DNA of 64,000 bases, taken from Pseudomonas fildesensis (GTDB taxonomy: Bacteria > Pseudomonadota > Gammaproteobacteria > Pseudomonadales > Pseudomonadaceae). Made by a program: the position numbers and the translations under genes. The stretch's first letter is position 1. The number at the start of each line of letters is the position of its first letter. Shown one piece after another: positions 55,498 to 64,000 of the stretch. The stretch is from contig NZ_LFMW01000003.1 of NCBI RefSeq assembly GCF_001050345.1, forward strand, positions 1 through 64,000, in the 5' to 3' direction. The notes under the pieces were generated by a model, which saw only the letters and a program-made list of their open reading frames with translations, did not search any database and was not told the origin of the DNA.

Positions 55498-56385
55498 TCA
55501 AAGCACGTAGACAAAGAAAAACAGCCCGATCCACACCACATCCACAAAGTGCCAATACCAACTGGCCGCCTCGAAGCCGAACTGGTGCTCGGCATTAAAA
55601 TGCCCACGCAGGATACGCATCAGCATCACAAACAAAATGATCGTGCCTATTGTCACGTGGGCGCCGTGAAAGCCCGTGAGCATGAAGAACGTCGCGCCGT
55701 ACACGCCCGAACCCAACGTCAGGCCCAGTTCTTTATAGGCGTGGATATATTCCTCGGCCTGGAACCCGAGAAACGCCAGGCCCAGCAGCACGGTGATCGC
55801 CAGCCAGATTTTCAGCGCGCCGCGATGGCCCTTGCGCAGGGCATGGTGGGCGATGGTGATAGTCACGCTGGAGCTCACCAGCAGGATGGTGTTGACCAGC
55901 GGCAGGCCCCAAGGGCTGATGGTGCCTTCGGGCGCGGGATACAGCTTGGGGTCAGGGTTGTTGAGCAGCGGCCAGGCAAACTCGAAATTCGGCCACAGCA
56001 TGTGCGCGACGCCCTTTGAGCCTTCGCCCGCCAACCACGGCGCCGACAGGTGCCGCACATAAAACAGCGCGCCGAAGAACGCGATGAAGAACATCACTTC
56101 GGAAAAAATGAACCAGGTCATGCCCCAGCGGAACGACCTGTCCATCTGTGCGCTGTACAACCCGGCGCGGCTTTCCTTGATCACCGCCCCGAACCAGCCG
56201 AACAGCATGTAGGCCAGCAACAGCCCACCGACGAAAAAGATCCACGGGCCGTGGGATTCCGGGCGCGCAGCCTTCAGATCGTTGAACCACACCGCCAAGC
56301 CATACACCGTGACCAGCATGCCAATCGTGGCAATTATCGGCCATTTGCTTTGCGCTGGTACGTAGTACGTATCATGAGTCGACAT
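55498..56385 (-). CDS. coxC: Cytochrome c oxidase subunit III
   Basis: Membrane protein of 295 residues with seven helices and the COX3 pattern (RWGMTWFIFSEVMFFIAFF, FHGAHVTIGTI, ASWYWHFVDVVWIGLFFFVY). GGAGAG precedes the ATG. Confidence 0.95.
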   Translation of the reverse strand: MSTHDTYYVPAQSKWPIIATIGMLVTVYGLAVWFNDLKAARPESHGPWIFFVGGLLLAYMLFGWFGAVIKESRAGLYSAQMDRSFRWGMTWFIFSEVMFFIAFFGALFYVRHLSAPWLAGEGSKGVAHMLWPNFEFAWPLLNNPDPKLYPAPEGTISPWGLPLVNTILLVSSSVTITIAHHALRKGHRGALKIWLAITVLLGLAFLGFQAEEYIHAYKELGLTLGSGVYGATFFMLTGFHGAHVTIGTIILFVMLMRILRGHFNAEHQFGFEAASWYWHFVDVVWIGLFFFVYVL

Positions 56386-56420
56386 GTATTCGCTCTCCTG
56401 ATTGAGCGTGCAAACAGTAG

Positions 56421-56972
56421 CTAGCCGCCTGTGTGGACAGCCACGGGCGGTTGGCGCGCGGTGATATCGAACAGCGTGTACGCGAGGGTCAAATGCTTCA
56501 CATCCTTGGGCATGTCGCGGTCGACTATGAAGCGCACCGGCATCTCAATGCGCTGGCCTGGCTGCAGTACCTGTTGGGTGAAACAAAAGCACTCGGTCTT
56601 GTGGAAGTACATCGCCGCTTCAGCCGGGGAAATACTCGGCACCGCCTGGGCGGTCATCGGCTTGTCGCTGGGGTTGTAGGCCACGAACAGCATCTCGTTG
56701 ACCGCCCCCGGGTTGACCACGATCTCGTCAGCCTTGGAATGGAACTCCCAGACCATGTCGATGGCATTGGTCGACAGGAACTGCACCCGCACCTGACGTG
56801 TGGGGTCCACCACTTGCGACCCCTCGTACTGCCCCGCGGTCTTGCCGTTGATGCCGAACGCCTTGCACATCACGTCGTAGATCGGCACCAGGGCAAAACC
56901 GAAGGCGAACATCGCCAGCACCAGAATCAGCAGGCGGGTGACCAGGCGGTTGAGGGGCACGGAGTCAGCCAT
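56421..56972 (-). CDS. ctaG: Cytochrome c oxidase assembly protein CtaG (COX11)
   Basis: Protein of 183 residues with one N-terminal membrane helix, then a periplasmic domain with the copper-binding CFCFTQQ motif (KTECFCFTQQVLQPGQ) that delivers CuB to subunit I. ATG 56972 is preferred: AGGTGG lies eight bases upstream. That sequence abuts a REP element. A GTG at 56984 is the alternative. Confidence 0.93.
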   Translation of the reverse strand: MADSVPLNRLVTRLLILVLAMFAFGFALVPIYDVMCKAFGINGKTAGQYEGSQVVDPTRQVRVQFLSTNAIDMVWEFHSKADEIVVNPGAVNEMLFVAYNPSDKPMTAQAVPSISPAEAAMYFHKTECFCFTQQVLQPGQRIEMPVRFIVDRDMPKDVKHLTLAYTLFDITARQPPVAVHTGG

Positions 56973-56984
56973 GACACCGCCCAC

Positions 56985-57086
56985 CTGTAGGAGCGAGCTT
57001 GCTTTCGAGGGGCGTTAACGGTGACGCGGGTAACCTGAATGAACGCGGCGCTCTCTGGCTTTTCGCGAGCAAGCTCGCGCCTACAG
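56985..57086. repeat. REPIN inverted repeat between ctaG and coxA
   Basis: CTGTAGGAGCGAGCTTGCT (56985-) and its inverted copy ending CTACAG (57086) enclose about 50 bases. Arms have some mismatches (CTTTCG versus CTCGCG). It is the only REP in the window lying inside a co-directional gene pair rather than at a convergent junction. Confidence 0.85.
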
Positions 57087-57116
57087 AAGAGCGCGCGACA
57101 TGCGCCAAGGTGTTCA

Positions 57117-58706
57117 TTATTTAACCTCCGGCGGCGTGGTGAACGTGTGGTACGGCGCGGGCGAAGGGACGCTCCACTCCAGGCCTTCGGCGCCATCCCA
57201 CGGCTTGGCCGGCGCCGGCGGGCCGCCACGGATGCACTTGATCACGATGAACAGGAAGAAGATCTGCGTGGCACCAAACATGAAGGCGCCAATCGAGGAG
57301 ACCATGTTGAAATCGGCGAATTGCAGGTTGTAGTCCGGCACCCGGCGCGGCATACCGGCGAGCCCCACGAAGTGCATCGGGAAGAACGCCATGTTCATGC
57401 CCACGAAGGACAGCCAGAAGTGCAGCTTGCCCAGGGTTTCGTCGTACATGTGGCCGGTCCATTTCGGCAGCCAGTAGTAAGCCGAAGCGAAGATCCCGAA
57501 GATCGCGCCGGGTACCAGTACGTAATGGAAGTGCGCCACCACGAAGTAGGTGTCGTGGTACTGGAAGTCCGCCGGTGCGATGGCCAGCATCAAGCCGGAG
57601 AAGCCGCCAATGGTGAACAGGATCACGAAGGCCACCGCAAACAGCATCGGCGTCTCGAACGTCAGCGAACCTTGCCACATGGTGCTGACCCAGTTGAACA
57701 CCTTCACGCCCGTAGGCACGGCGATCAGCAGGGTGGCGTACATGAAGAACAACTCGCCCACCAGCGGTATGCCCACCACAAACATGTGGTGCGCCCACAC
57801 GATGAATGACAGGAACGCGATGCTCGCCGTGGCGTACACCATCGAGGTGTAGCCGAACAACGGCTTGCGCGAGAAGGTCGGGATGATCGAGCTGACGGCG
57901 CCGAAGGCCGGCAGGATCATGATGTACACCTCGGGGTGGCCGAAGAACCAGAACACATGCTGGAACAGCACCGGGTCACCGCCGCCGGCCGCGCTGAAGA
58001 AGCTGGTGCCGAAGTGGATATCCATCAGCATCATGGTCACGCACCCAGCCAGCACCGGCATTACAGCAATCAACAGGAACGCGGTGATCAGCCAGGTCCA
58101 GACGAACAGCGGCATTTTCATCAGGGTCATGCCGGGTGCGCGCAGGTTGAGGATGGTGGCGACCACGTTGATCGCGCCCATGATCGAACTGATGCCCATC
58201 AGGTGGATGGCGAAGATGAAGAACGTCACGCTTTCCGGGGCGTAGGTAGTGGAGAGCGGGGCGTAGAAGGTCCAGCCGAAATTCGGCCCGCCTCCGGGAG
58301 CGAACAGGGTTGATATCAACAGCAGGAACGCCGCCGGCAACAGCCAGAAGCTGAAGTTGTTCATGCGCGGCAGGGCCATGTCCGGCGCGCCGATCATCAG
58401 CGGGATCATCCAGTTGGCCAGGCCGACAAACGCCGGCATCACCGCACCGAACACCATGATCAAGCCGTGCATGGTGGTCATCTGGTTGAAGAACGCCGGC
58501 TCGACGATCTGCAGGCCCGGCTGGAACAGCTCGGCACGGATCACCATGGCGAACGAACCGCCGAGCAGGAACATGGTAAAGGCGAACCACAGGTACATCG
58601 TGCCAATGTCTTTGTGGTTGGTGGTCAGTACCCAGCGCATCAAACCTTTTGCGGGGCCGTGGGCATGGTCACCGGCGTGGCCATGGTCATCGATCACAGC
58701 GCTCAT
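57117..58706 (-). CDS. coxA: Cytochrome c oxidase subunit I
   Basis: Protein of 529 residues with twelve membrane helices and the haem-copper ligands: FNQMTTMHGLIMV, FWFFGHPEVYIMILP (His-Tyr cross-link), VWAHHMF, and VVAHFHYVL. The His-rich N-terminus (DDHGHAGDHAHG) is usual. AGGAG lies seven bases before the ATG. Confidence 0.97.
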   Translation of the reverse strand: MSAVIDDHGHAGDHAHGPAKGLMRWVLTTNHKDIGTMYLWFAFTMFLLGGSFAMVIRAELFQPGLQIVEPAFFNQMTTMHGLIMVFGAVMPAFVGLANWMIPLMIGAPDMALPRMNNFSFWLLPAAFLLLISTLFAPGGGPNFGWTFYAPLSTTYAPESVTFFIFAIHLMGISSIMGAINVVATILNLRAPGMTLMKMPLFVWTWLITAFLLIAVMPVLAGCVTMMLMDIHFGTSFFSAAGGGDPVLFQHVFWFFGHPEVYIMILPAFGAVSSIIPTFSRKPLFGYTSMVYATASIAFLSFIVWAHHMFVVGIPLVGELFFMYATLLIAVPTGVKVFNWVSTMWQGSLTFETPMLFAVAFVILFTIGGFSGLMLAIAPADFQYHDTYFVVAHFHYVLVPGAIFGIFASAYYWLPKWTGHMYDETLGKLHFWLSFVGMNMAFFPMHFVGLAGMPRRVPDYNLQFADFNMVSSIGAFMFGATQIFFLFIVIKCIRGGPPAPAKPWDGAEGLEWSVPSPAPYHTFTTPPEVK

Positions 58707-58755
58707 GGCCGTTCTCCTGCAAGCGAGTGGGCGGGGCGGTTGGCAGTGAATGCGT

Positions 58756-59883
58756 TCATTTGCTTTGCGCCTGTTTCAGAGCCAGCACGTCTTTTGGCGT
58801 GACCATGTCGCCCTTGTTGTTGCCCCAGGCGTTGCGCTCGTAGGTCACCACGGCGGCGATATCGACTTCCGAAAGCTGTTTGCCGAACGCCGCCATCGCG
58901 GTGCCGGGCTTGCCGTGATAGACGATGCTCAGGTGGCCTTCTTTCGGCCCGGTGGCGATCTTCGAGCCCTTGAGCGCCGGGAACATTGGCGGCAGGCCTT
59001 GGCCCTCGGCTTGGTGACAGGCCACGCAGGTGGTGTGATAGACCTTATCGCCACGGGCGACCAGCTCTTCCAGCGTCCACTCTTTGGAGGTCAATTCCTT
59101 GAGCTTGGCGGCTTCCGCTTTGCGCTCGCCGAGCCAGGTGTCGTAGTCGGCCTTGGACTTGACCTCGACCACGATGGGCATGAAACCGTGGTCCTTGCCG
59201 CACAGTTCGGCGCACTGGCCACGGTAGATGCCGGGCTTCTCGACACGGGTCCAGGCCTCGTTGACGAAGCCAGGGATGGCGTCACGCTTGACCGCAAAGG
59301 CCGGCACCCACCAGGAGTGGATCACGTCGGCGGCAGTCACCAGAAAGCGCACCTTGGCCCCCACCGGCAGCACCAGCGGCTGGTCGACTTCCAGCAGGTA
59401 ATGCTCTCCCTTGGTGGCCTGGTTATGAATCTGCTCGGCCGGCGTGGCCAGGTTGCTGAAGAACTCGACGTCCTGGCCCAGGTATTTGTAATGCCATTTC
59501 CACTGGTAGCCGGTGACCTGGATATCGATATCCGACTCACTGCTGTCGTAGATATTGATCAGGGTTTTGGTCGCCGGAATGGCCATGGCCACTAGGATCA
59601 GCAAAGGCACCACGGTCCAGAGAATTTCCACGGTCGTGCTTTCGTGAAACTTGGCCGCTACCTGGCCCGTGGACCGCCGGTGCAGGATCATCGACCAGAA
59701 CATCGCGCCAAACACGACAATGCCGATCACTACACAGATCCAGAAAATGGTCATGTGCAGGTCGAACACAGCGTGACTGACTTCAGTCGCCCCTGGCGCC
59801 ATATTCGTTGTCCAGGCGGCGTGCGCCTGGCCGAATACTGACCACAACAGAAGGCCCATCCAAACGTGTGGATGTCGCGTCAT
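58756..59883 (-). CDS. coxB: Cytochrome c oxidase subunit II with fused cytochrome c (caa3 type)
   Basis: Protein of 375 residues with a signal peptide (cleavage after AHA), two membrane helices, a CuA domain (VIHSWWVPAF; CAELCGKDHGFMPI) and a C-terminal cytochrome c domain with CVACH. The fused haem c marks a caa3-type oxidase. First gene of the minus-strand cox operon. Confidence 0.96.
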   Translation of the reverse strand: MTRHPHVWMGLLLWSVFGQAHAAWTTNMAPGATEVSHAVFDLHMTIFWICVVIGIVVFGAMFWSMILHRRSTGQVAAKFHESTTVEILWTVVPLLILVAMAIPATKTLINIYDSSESDIDIQVTGYQWKWHYKYLGQDVEFFSNLATPAEQIHNQATKGEHYLLEVDQPLVLPVGAKVRFLVTAADVIHSWWVPAFAVKRDAIPGFVNEAWTRVEKPGIYRGQCAELCGKDHGFMPIVVEVKSKADYDTWLGERKAEAAKLKELTSKEWTLEELVARGDKVYHTTCVACHQAEGQGLPPMFPALKGSKIATGPKEGHLSIVYHGKPGTAMAAFGKQLSEVDIAAVVTYERNAWGNNKGDMVTPKDVLALKQAQSK

Positions 59884-60250
59884 TGCGGGTTCCCCTTATC
59901 GTTCTTGTTATCCCGCCGGTTTGCACCCGGGGTGAAGGGAGCGGCTTCCATACTGCTTACAACCGCTTAGCCTCACCTGCTCATGCAGTCTGGCGTCATC
60001 AGCTAATTGCGTACAAACCCGAGTATAGACAGCACCTGCAACCCCGCAATGTGTAGGGGCAAATGAGCAGAAATGAGTGGCCGAAGCTAATAAATCCGGG
60101 AGCGTAATCGTTTATCCGACGAACGATGGCAATTCGATATAACGCGGTTGCATAACCATGAAATAATTATGACAAATGCGTCTGAGGCGCTCGTATAAAC
60201 GAGCTACCTTATCCTCTCCCTATTCCTACGCCTGCTTCACTGGAGCTTTC
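59884..60250. promoter_or_regulatory. Divergent promoter region upstream of coxB
   Basis: 367 bp without a gene between coxB (minus) and the next plus-strand gene. It is AT-rich around 60080-60180, where promoters are likely. A GCTCGT-ATAA-ACGAGC hairpin (60189-60204) lies 46 bp before the plus-strand gene. No other clear motif was recognised. Confidence 0.5.
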
Positions 60251-60898
60251 ATGAACACCGCCGCATTGCGCGAGCAGATTTCCCGTGCCCATCAACACGA
60301 AACCAGCACCGGCCAGCTTGCCCTGCAGCTGGAAAACCAATTGCCGCACCTGCATTCGGCCATCGCTGTGGCTGACGGTGATCGCACCCAAGTCATGACC
60401 CGCTTTGTAACCGCCTACATCGAACTCGTCCCGGACTTGCTGGAAGCCGCCAATGACGTGGCCCGCGAAGCCGGTATCGAAAGCCAGATAAAGCCGGTGC
60501 TGAAGATCGCCGAGCAATTCTTCCTGCAACCGCCAGCGATTCTAGTGGGCCATGTAGGGCTCGACGGCTTGCTGGACGAGGCCTACCTGGCCCATCGTCT
60601 GGTGGAAGAGGTCAACGATTTGTATATCAAGCATTTCGGCCAGCCGTTGATTCCTGCGGATACCACCGTGGCTAACGTGATTGCCCATCAGCTGATTGGC
60701 GAAACATTCGCTAACCAGTTGGATGAAGCGGTGCACCACGCGGTAGATGAACTGCTTAACGAAGAAAGCTTTGCGCTGGAGTCCGTCGAGGCGTATCGCG
60801 AACAGTTGAAGAGCCCGGACACAGAAGCGGCGTGGAAGCGCTGGCCGTGCCTGTCGCGGCAGCTGGGTGTTGAGTTGGCGCTGGATCAGCCTGCTTAA
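60251..60898 (+). CDS. Conserved hypothetical protein (PA0104-like)
   Basis: A 215-residue soluble, mostly helical protein without a signal peptide. It has conserved-looking stretches (AEQFFLQPPAILVGHVGLDG, LLDEAYLAHRLVEEVND). ATG 60251 has GGAG five bases upstream; the upstream frame is not used. I recognise no domain. It neighbours cox and carbonic-anhydrase genes in P. aeruginosa as well. Confidence 0.78.
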   Translation: MNTAALREQISRAHQHETSTGQLALQLENQLPHLHSAIAVADGDRTQVMTRFVTAYIELVPDLLEAANDVAREAGIESQIKPVLKIAEQFFLQPPAILVGHVGLDGLLDEAYLAHRLVEEVNDLYIKHFGQPLIPADTTVANVIAHQLIGETFANQLDEAVHHAVDELLNEESFALESVEAYREQLKSPDTEAAWKRWPCLSRQLGVELALDQPA

Positions 60899-60920
60899 AC
60901 TTTGCAGCGGGCGCTATGTT

Positions 60921-60953
60921 TGATCGTTCCCACGCTACGCGTGGGAACGATCA
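60921..60953. repeat. GTTCCCACGC palindrome between convergent genes
   Basis: TGATCGTTCCCACGC-TAC-GCGTGGGAACGATCA, a perfect 15-bp stem with a 3-base loop. Identical arms to 51262-51294. Confidence 0.88.
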
Positions 60954-62501
60954 TCAGCCAACGGACGGCGCTGAGCCAATCCCCGTCGTCGTGCGCAGAC
61001 GCCCTTCCAACCGGCGCTTCAACCCGCGCGCCTCTATCACCAGCTTCGAGCCCTTGGCCACATTGGCTCGACCCCATTCCTCCAGCAACTCCAGGCAGGA
61101 ATGGTCGATGTAACTCAGGTTATTGAGCGGCACATGCACGGTCGTCCCCGCGGGCACCGTCGACAGCACCTGGGTCAGCGCCGGCACTTTCAGAAAGGTC
61201 GCCGCACCGGTCAGGCGCAGCTCCATCTCGCCGTCCTTGGGCAGGTCTATCAGGCTGACTTTAAGCCGCGACGCCTTAAAGGCCAGTTTGACCAGCGTCA
61301 GGCCGAATCCCACCAGCACACCGGTCAACAAATCGGTAAAGATGATCGCCAACGCGGTGGCTGCGTAGGTAAACATCGGCATCCGCCCATAACGTCCCAA
61401 CGCCCGGAACGCCTTGATATCCACCAGCTTGATCCCGGTGTACACCAGCACGCCCGCCAGGCTCGCCACCGGAATGCTTTGCAGCACGCTCGACAGCAAC
61501 AGCACGAACCCCAACAGCCACACACCATGGAAAATTGCCGACAGGCGCGTGGTGGCACCGGCCTGCACATTGGCCGAACTGCGCACGATCACACCGGTCA
61601 TCGGCAAGGCGCCGACCAACCCGCAGAGCATGTTGCCTACGCCTTGAGCGGATAATTCCTTATCAAAATCGGAACGCTGACCGCTGTGCATGCGATCGAC
61701 CGCCGCGGCGGAGAGCAGGGTCTCGGCGCTGGCGATAAACGCCACGGCGAACGCGGCGATCAGCAGTTGCGGGTCAGCCAGGTTCAGCAGGTCGCCGGGG
61801 CGCAGCCAATCGATTGCGTCGGCGAGGTTTTCCGGCACCTCCACGCGCTTGACCTGCAATGCCAGCACCAGGCTGGTCACCGTCGCCAGGCCCACACCGA
61901 GCAAGGCACCCGGTACAAACCGCAACGGATGTGGCCGCAATTTATCCCACAGGTACATCACCAACATTGTCGACAAACCCAGCAAGCCGGCCTGCCAGCC
62001 AAGCCCACCGCCAATGGTCGGAATCGCTTCAGCCAAGGCGGCCGGGAAGCCCGCCAGGTTATCCAGCCCCGAAGGCTTGGGCGCGCCGTCGAGCATCACA
62101 TGGATCTGCGACAGCACAATCAGTACACCGATCCCCGCCAGCATGCCGTACACCACCGCCGGCGCCGTAACGCGGAACCAGCAGCCCAGGCGCAAACGCC
62201 CCGCCACCAGTTGCAGGAAACCCGCCAGCAGCAGAATCGGCCCCAACATCGCCATGCCGTGCTGGCGCACCAGCTCAAACACCAACACCGCCAAACCCGC
62301 CGCCGGGCCGCTGACTTGCAGCGGCGACCCCGCCAACCAGCCCACCACCAGGCCACCGATAATCCCGGTGATCAGGCCCTTGGCAGGCGGCATGCCGGAA
62401 GCGATTGCAATGCCCATGCACAAGGGCAGGGCGACCAGAAACACAACCACGGAAGCCAGCAGCTCCCGTGGCAGTACAGCTTTCAATTGAGCAACACGCA
62501 T
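60954..62501 (-). CDS. SulP-family anion transporter
   Basis: Protein of 515 residues with ten or more membrane segments and SulP features (GMPPAKGLITGIIGGLVVG; GLVGALPMTGVIVRSSANVQ) and a C-terminal STAS domain (about 420-515). The start is ATG 62501 with GGGAG upstream; a longer frame is open but unsupported. Lies 85 bp downstream of a beta-carbonic anhydrase, so bicarbonate is a likely substrate. Confidence 0.92.
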   Translation of the reverse strand: MRVAQLKAVLPRELLASVVVFLVALPLCMGIAIASGMPPAKGLITGIIGGLVVGWLAGSPLQVSGPAAGLAVLVFELVRQHGMAMLGPILLLAGFLQLVAGRLRLGCWFRVTAPAVVYGMLAGIGVLIVLSQIHVMLDGAPKPSGLDNLAGFPAALAEAIPTIGGGLGWQAGLLGLSTMLVMYLWDKLRPHPLRFVPGALLGVGLATVTSLVLALQVKRVEVPENLADAIDWLRPGDLLNLADPQLLIAAFAVAFIASAETLLSAAAVDRMHSGQRSDFDKELSAQGVGNMLCGLVGALPMTGVIVRSSANVQAGATTRLSAIFHGVWLLGFVLLLSSVLQSIPVASLAGVLVYTGIKLVDIKAFRALGRYGRMPMFTYAATALAIIFTDLLTGVLVGFGLTLVKLAFKASRLKVSLIDLPKDGEMELRLTGAATFLKVPALTQVLSTVPAGTTVHVPLNNLSYIDHSCLELLEEWGRANVAKGSKLVIEARGLKRRLEGRLRTTTGIGSAPSVG

Positions 62502-62586
62502 GATGACTCTCCCGAGGCATTCGCCGGGCGCGGCAAAGCCTGGCTGCATCCATGGCAGCCACCGCATTACCCGGCAGGGAAGTGTT

Positions 62587-63318
62587 TTAGAAGCGCGCTT
62601 TAGGCGTCGCCGAAGGGATCGACTCGGTCGCGTTTAACGGTCGAAACGCCGCCTGATCCGCGTCGTAAGCCCGAATTTCGCTGGTCTCGATGTTGTAGAT
62701 CCAGCCGTGGATAAACAATTGACCGTTGGCCATGCGCGAAGCCACCGAAGGGTGAGTGCGCAAGTGCTGCAACTGGGCGATGACGTTTTCTTCGGTCAGC
62801 ACCTTCATGCTCTCGCCTTCATTGGCGCAGTCGCAGTTGTCCTCAACCATGGACTTGGCAACCTCGGCGTGACGCAGCCAGGCCCTGACCGTCGGCATCT
62901 TCTCCAGGCTGGCGGGATTGAGTACTGCACGCATGGCGCCACAGTCGGAGTGACCGCACACGATGATGTGCTGCACGCCCAGGGCGAGTACCGCGTACTC
63001 GATGGCCGTGGAAACACCACCGTTCATCTGGCCGTAGGGCGGCACCACGTTGCCCACATTACGGGTCACGAAAAGGTCGCCTGGGGAGCTTTGGGTGATC
63101 AGCTCGGGCACGATGCGCGAATCGGCACAGGTAATGAACATCGCCCGTGGGCTCTGGGCCGTGGCGAGTTTCTTGAAGAGTGCTTCCTGCTGAGGGAAGA
63201 CGTCGTGATGGAAATGCAAAAAGCCGTCAACGATGTGTTGCAGCGCTGCATCGGCGGACTCCGCCACAGAAGGGGCTGAAGCCGACGCAGCCAACGGCTG
63301 TTTATCCTTGTCACTCAT
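62587..63318 (-). CDS. Beta-carbonic anhydrase
   Basis: Enzyme of 243 residues interconverting CO2 and bicarbonate. Zinc ligands are the Cys of ITCADSR and the HxxC of CGHSDCGAM; the CxDxR dyad is intact. AGAGGA precedes the ATG. Probably co-transcribed with the SulP transporter. Confidence 0.94.
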   Translation of the reverse strand: MSDKDKQPLAASASAPSVAESADAALQHIVDGFLHFHHDVFPQQEALFKKLATAQSPRAMFITCADSRIVPELITQSSPGDLFVTRNVGNVVPPYGQMNGGVSTAIEYAVLALGVQHIIVCGHSDCGAMRAVLNPASLEKMPTVRAWLRHAEVAKSMVEDNCDCANEGESMKVLTEENVIAQLQHLRTHPSVASRMANGQLFIHGWIYNIETSEIRAYDADQAAFRPLNATESIPSATPKARF

Positions 63319-63545
63319 GATTCATCCTCTTGATTAATGCAGGGGAGTTTTCAGGTCAGTTCGACGCCCGGTCAGTGGAATAGTTGGAAAACTCCCCACC
63401 CCAAGGCGCCGACTCATCAGTCACTCGATGAACAAGGTAACCGTCGAAACTTAACTCAAACTGAATGAACCGCTCTAGAACGCGGGTTTCAGTGATATCA
63501 AAACGCGACTATTCCTACAGGAACGGTGCATTCTTCCTCGTCAGT

Positions 63546-64000
63546 CTACAACAATGCCATTTGTCTGCCTGGGGGACAAAACGCAGTGCAATCCAGGTTG
63601 AAGCCCTCACGGCGATTGAGCCCCAGGCGTTTGATCGCCTTGCTGAAACGTTGCGCCAGCAGATCGGCGAACGGCCCCTCGCCACGCATACGCACGCCAA
63701 ACCGACTGTCATACACCTCACCGCCGCGCACCTGACGCACCAGGCTCATCACATGGGCCGCACGCTGAGGGTAATGCGCCGCCAACCATTCCTCAAATAG
63801 CGGCGCTACCTCCAGCGGCAGGCGCAGCATCATGTACGCCGCGCTTTGCGCGCCAGCGGCGTGGGCTTCGGTCAGCAGGTTTTCCAGCTCACTGTCGTTG
63901 ATCATCGGGATCATCGGCGAACACAGCACGCCCACTGGAATACCGGCCTCGCGCATCACCCGGATCGCCCGCAACCGTGCCTTGGGCGCTGCCGTGCGCG
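63546..64000 (-). CDS. Radical SAM protein (PA0069 type), 3' part only
   Basis: C-terminal 151 residues of a gene that continues past the right edge. The visible part (TAAPKARLRAIRVMREAGIP, VGVLCSPMIPMINDSELEN, SLVRQVRGGEVYDSRFGVR) matches the SPL-like radical SAM proteins called PA0069 family. The Fe-S cluster motif CxxxCxxC would lie outside the window. Substrate unknown. Confidence 0.85.
   Translation of the reverse strand, partial: RTAAPKARLRAIRVMREAGIPVGVLCSPMIPMINDSELENLLTEAHAAGAQSAAYMMLRLPLEVAPLFEEWLAAHYPQRAAHVMSLVRQVRGGEVYDSRFGVRMRGEGPFADLLAQRFSKAIKRLGLNRREGFNLDCTAFCPPGRQMALL

Overview
The window reads as chromosomal DNA of a Pseudomonas fluorescens-group bacterium. The grounds are the neighbour order (gltP, lysozyme inhibitor, algB-kinB, amidase, diguanylate cyclase, dsbA, cytochromes c4/c5, engB, ErsA, polA, thrB, znuA/zur-znuCB, katE, metNIQ), a complete caa3-type oxidase cluster, and palindromic REP elements with GAGCTTGCTC-type cores typical of that group. 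Nothing looks phage-borne or plasmid-borne. I see no tRNA gene, CRISPR array, integrase or IS element.

Left part (1-8.8 kb): a promoter of ribosomal-RNA type fires out of the left edge on the minus strand. Then come a glutarate/lysine degradation pair (CoA-transferase and gcdH) with its divergent LysR regulator, the three-gene proton-pumping transhydrogenase operon pntAA-pntAB-pntB, and an acetyl-CoA hydrolase/CoA-transferase.

8.8-13.0 kb is the least understood part. A 233-bp stretch packed with ten ATACAG/GTACAG-type sites precedes two DUF1127 small proteins. Three tandem DUF2388 small secreted proteins follow. The last is translationally coupled to a 653-residue exported protein that carries both a gluzincin-like HExxH motif and a DUF4105 domain with a His...Asn-Cys arrangement. 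This is my best candidate for an undescribed system.

13-26.2 kb holds membrane transport: a CitMHS citrate-type transporter with an unusual Crc-like leader, a TerC protein, a Na/Pi cotransporter, an anchored M16 peptidase, a DUF5924/DUF2914 membrane protein, a complete MCE/Mla-type lipid ABC transporter, a SpmA/SpmB-like protein and gltP. A 730-bp gene-free stretch after gltP carries an orphan promoter with a TetR-type operator.

26.9-51.3 kb is the conserved block: envelope-stress and alginate regulation (Ivy-like inhibitor, DUF1328, algB/kinB, ErsA sRNA with an AlgU-type promoter), cell-wall amidase, c-di-GMP synthesis, DsbA, cytochromes, engB/polA, zinc uptake with Zur, catalase HPII and methionine uptake. 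51.3-60 kb is the cytochrome c oxidase operon (coxB-coxA-ctaG-coxC) plus its assembly genes (SURF1, ctaA, cyoE, SCO). The right end has a conserved protein, a SulP transporter with a beta-carbonic anhydrase, and the 3' part of a radical-SAM gene cut by the window edge.

Of eight convergent gene junctions, six are filled by palindromic repeats and one by ErsA. In two cases the repeat supplies the stop codon of the upstream gene.
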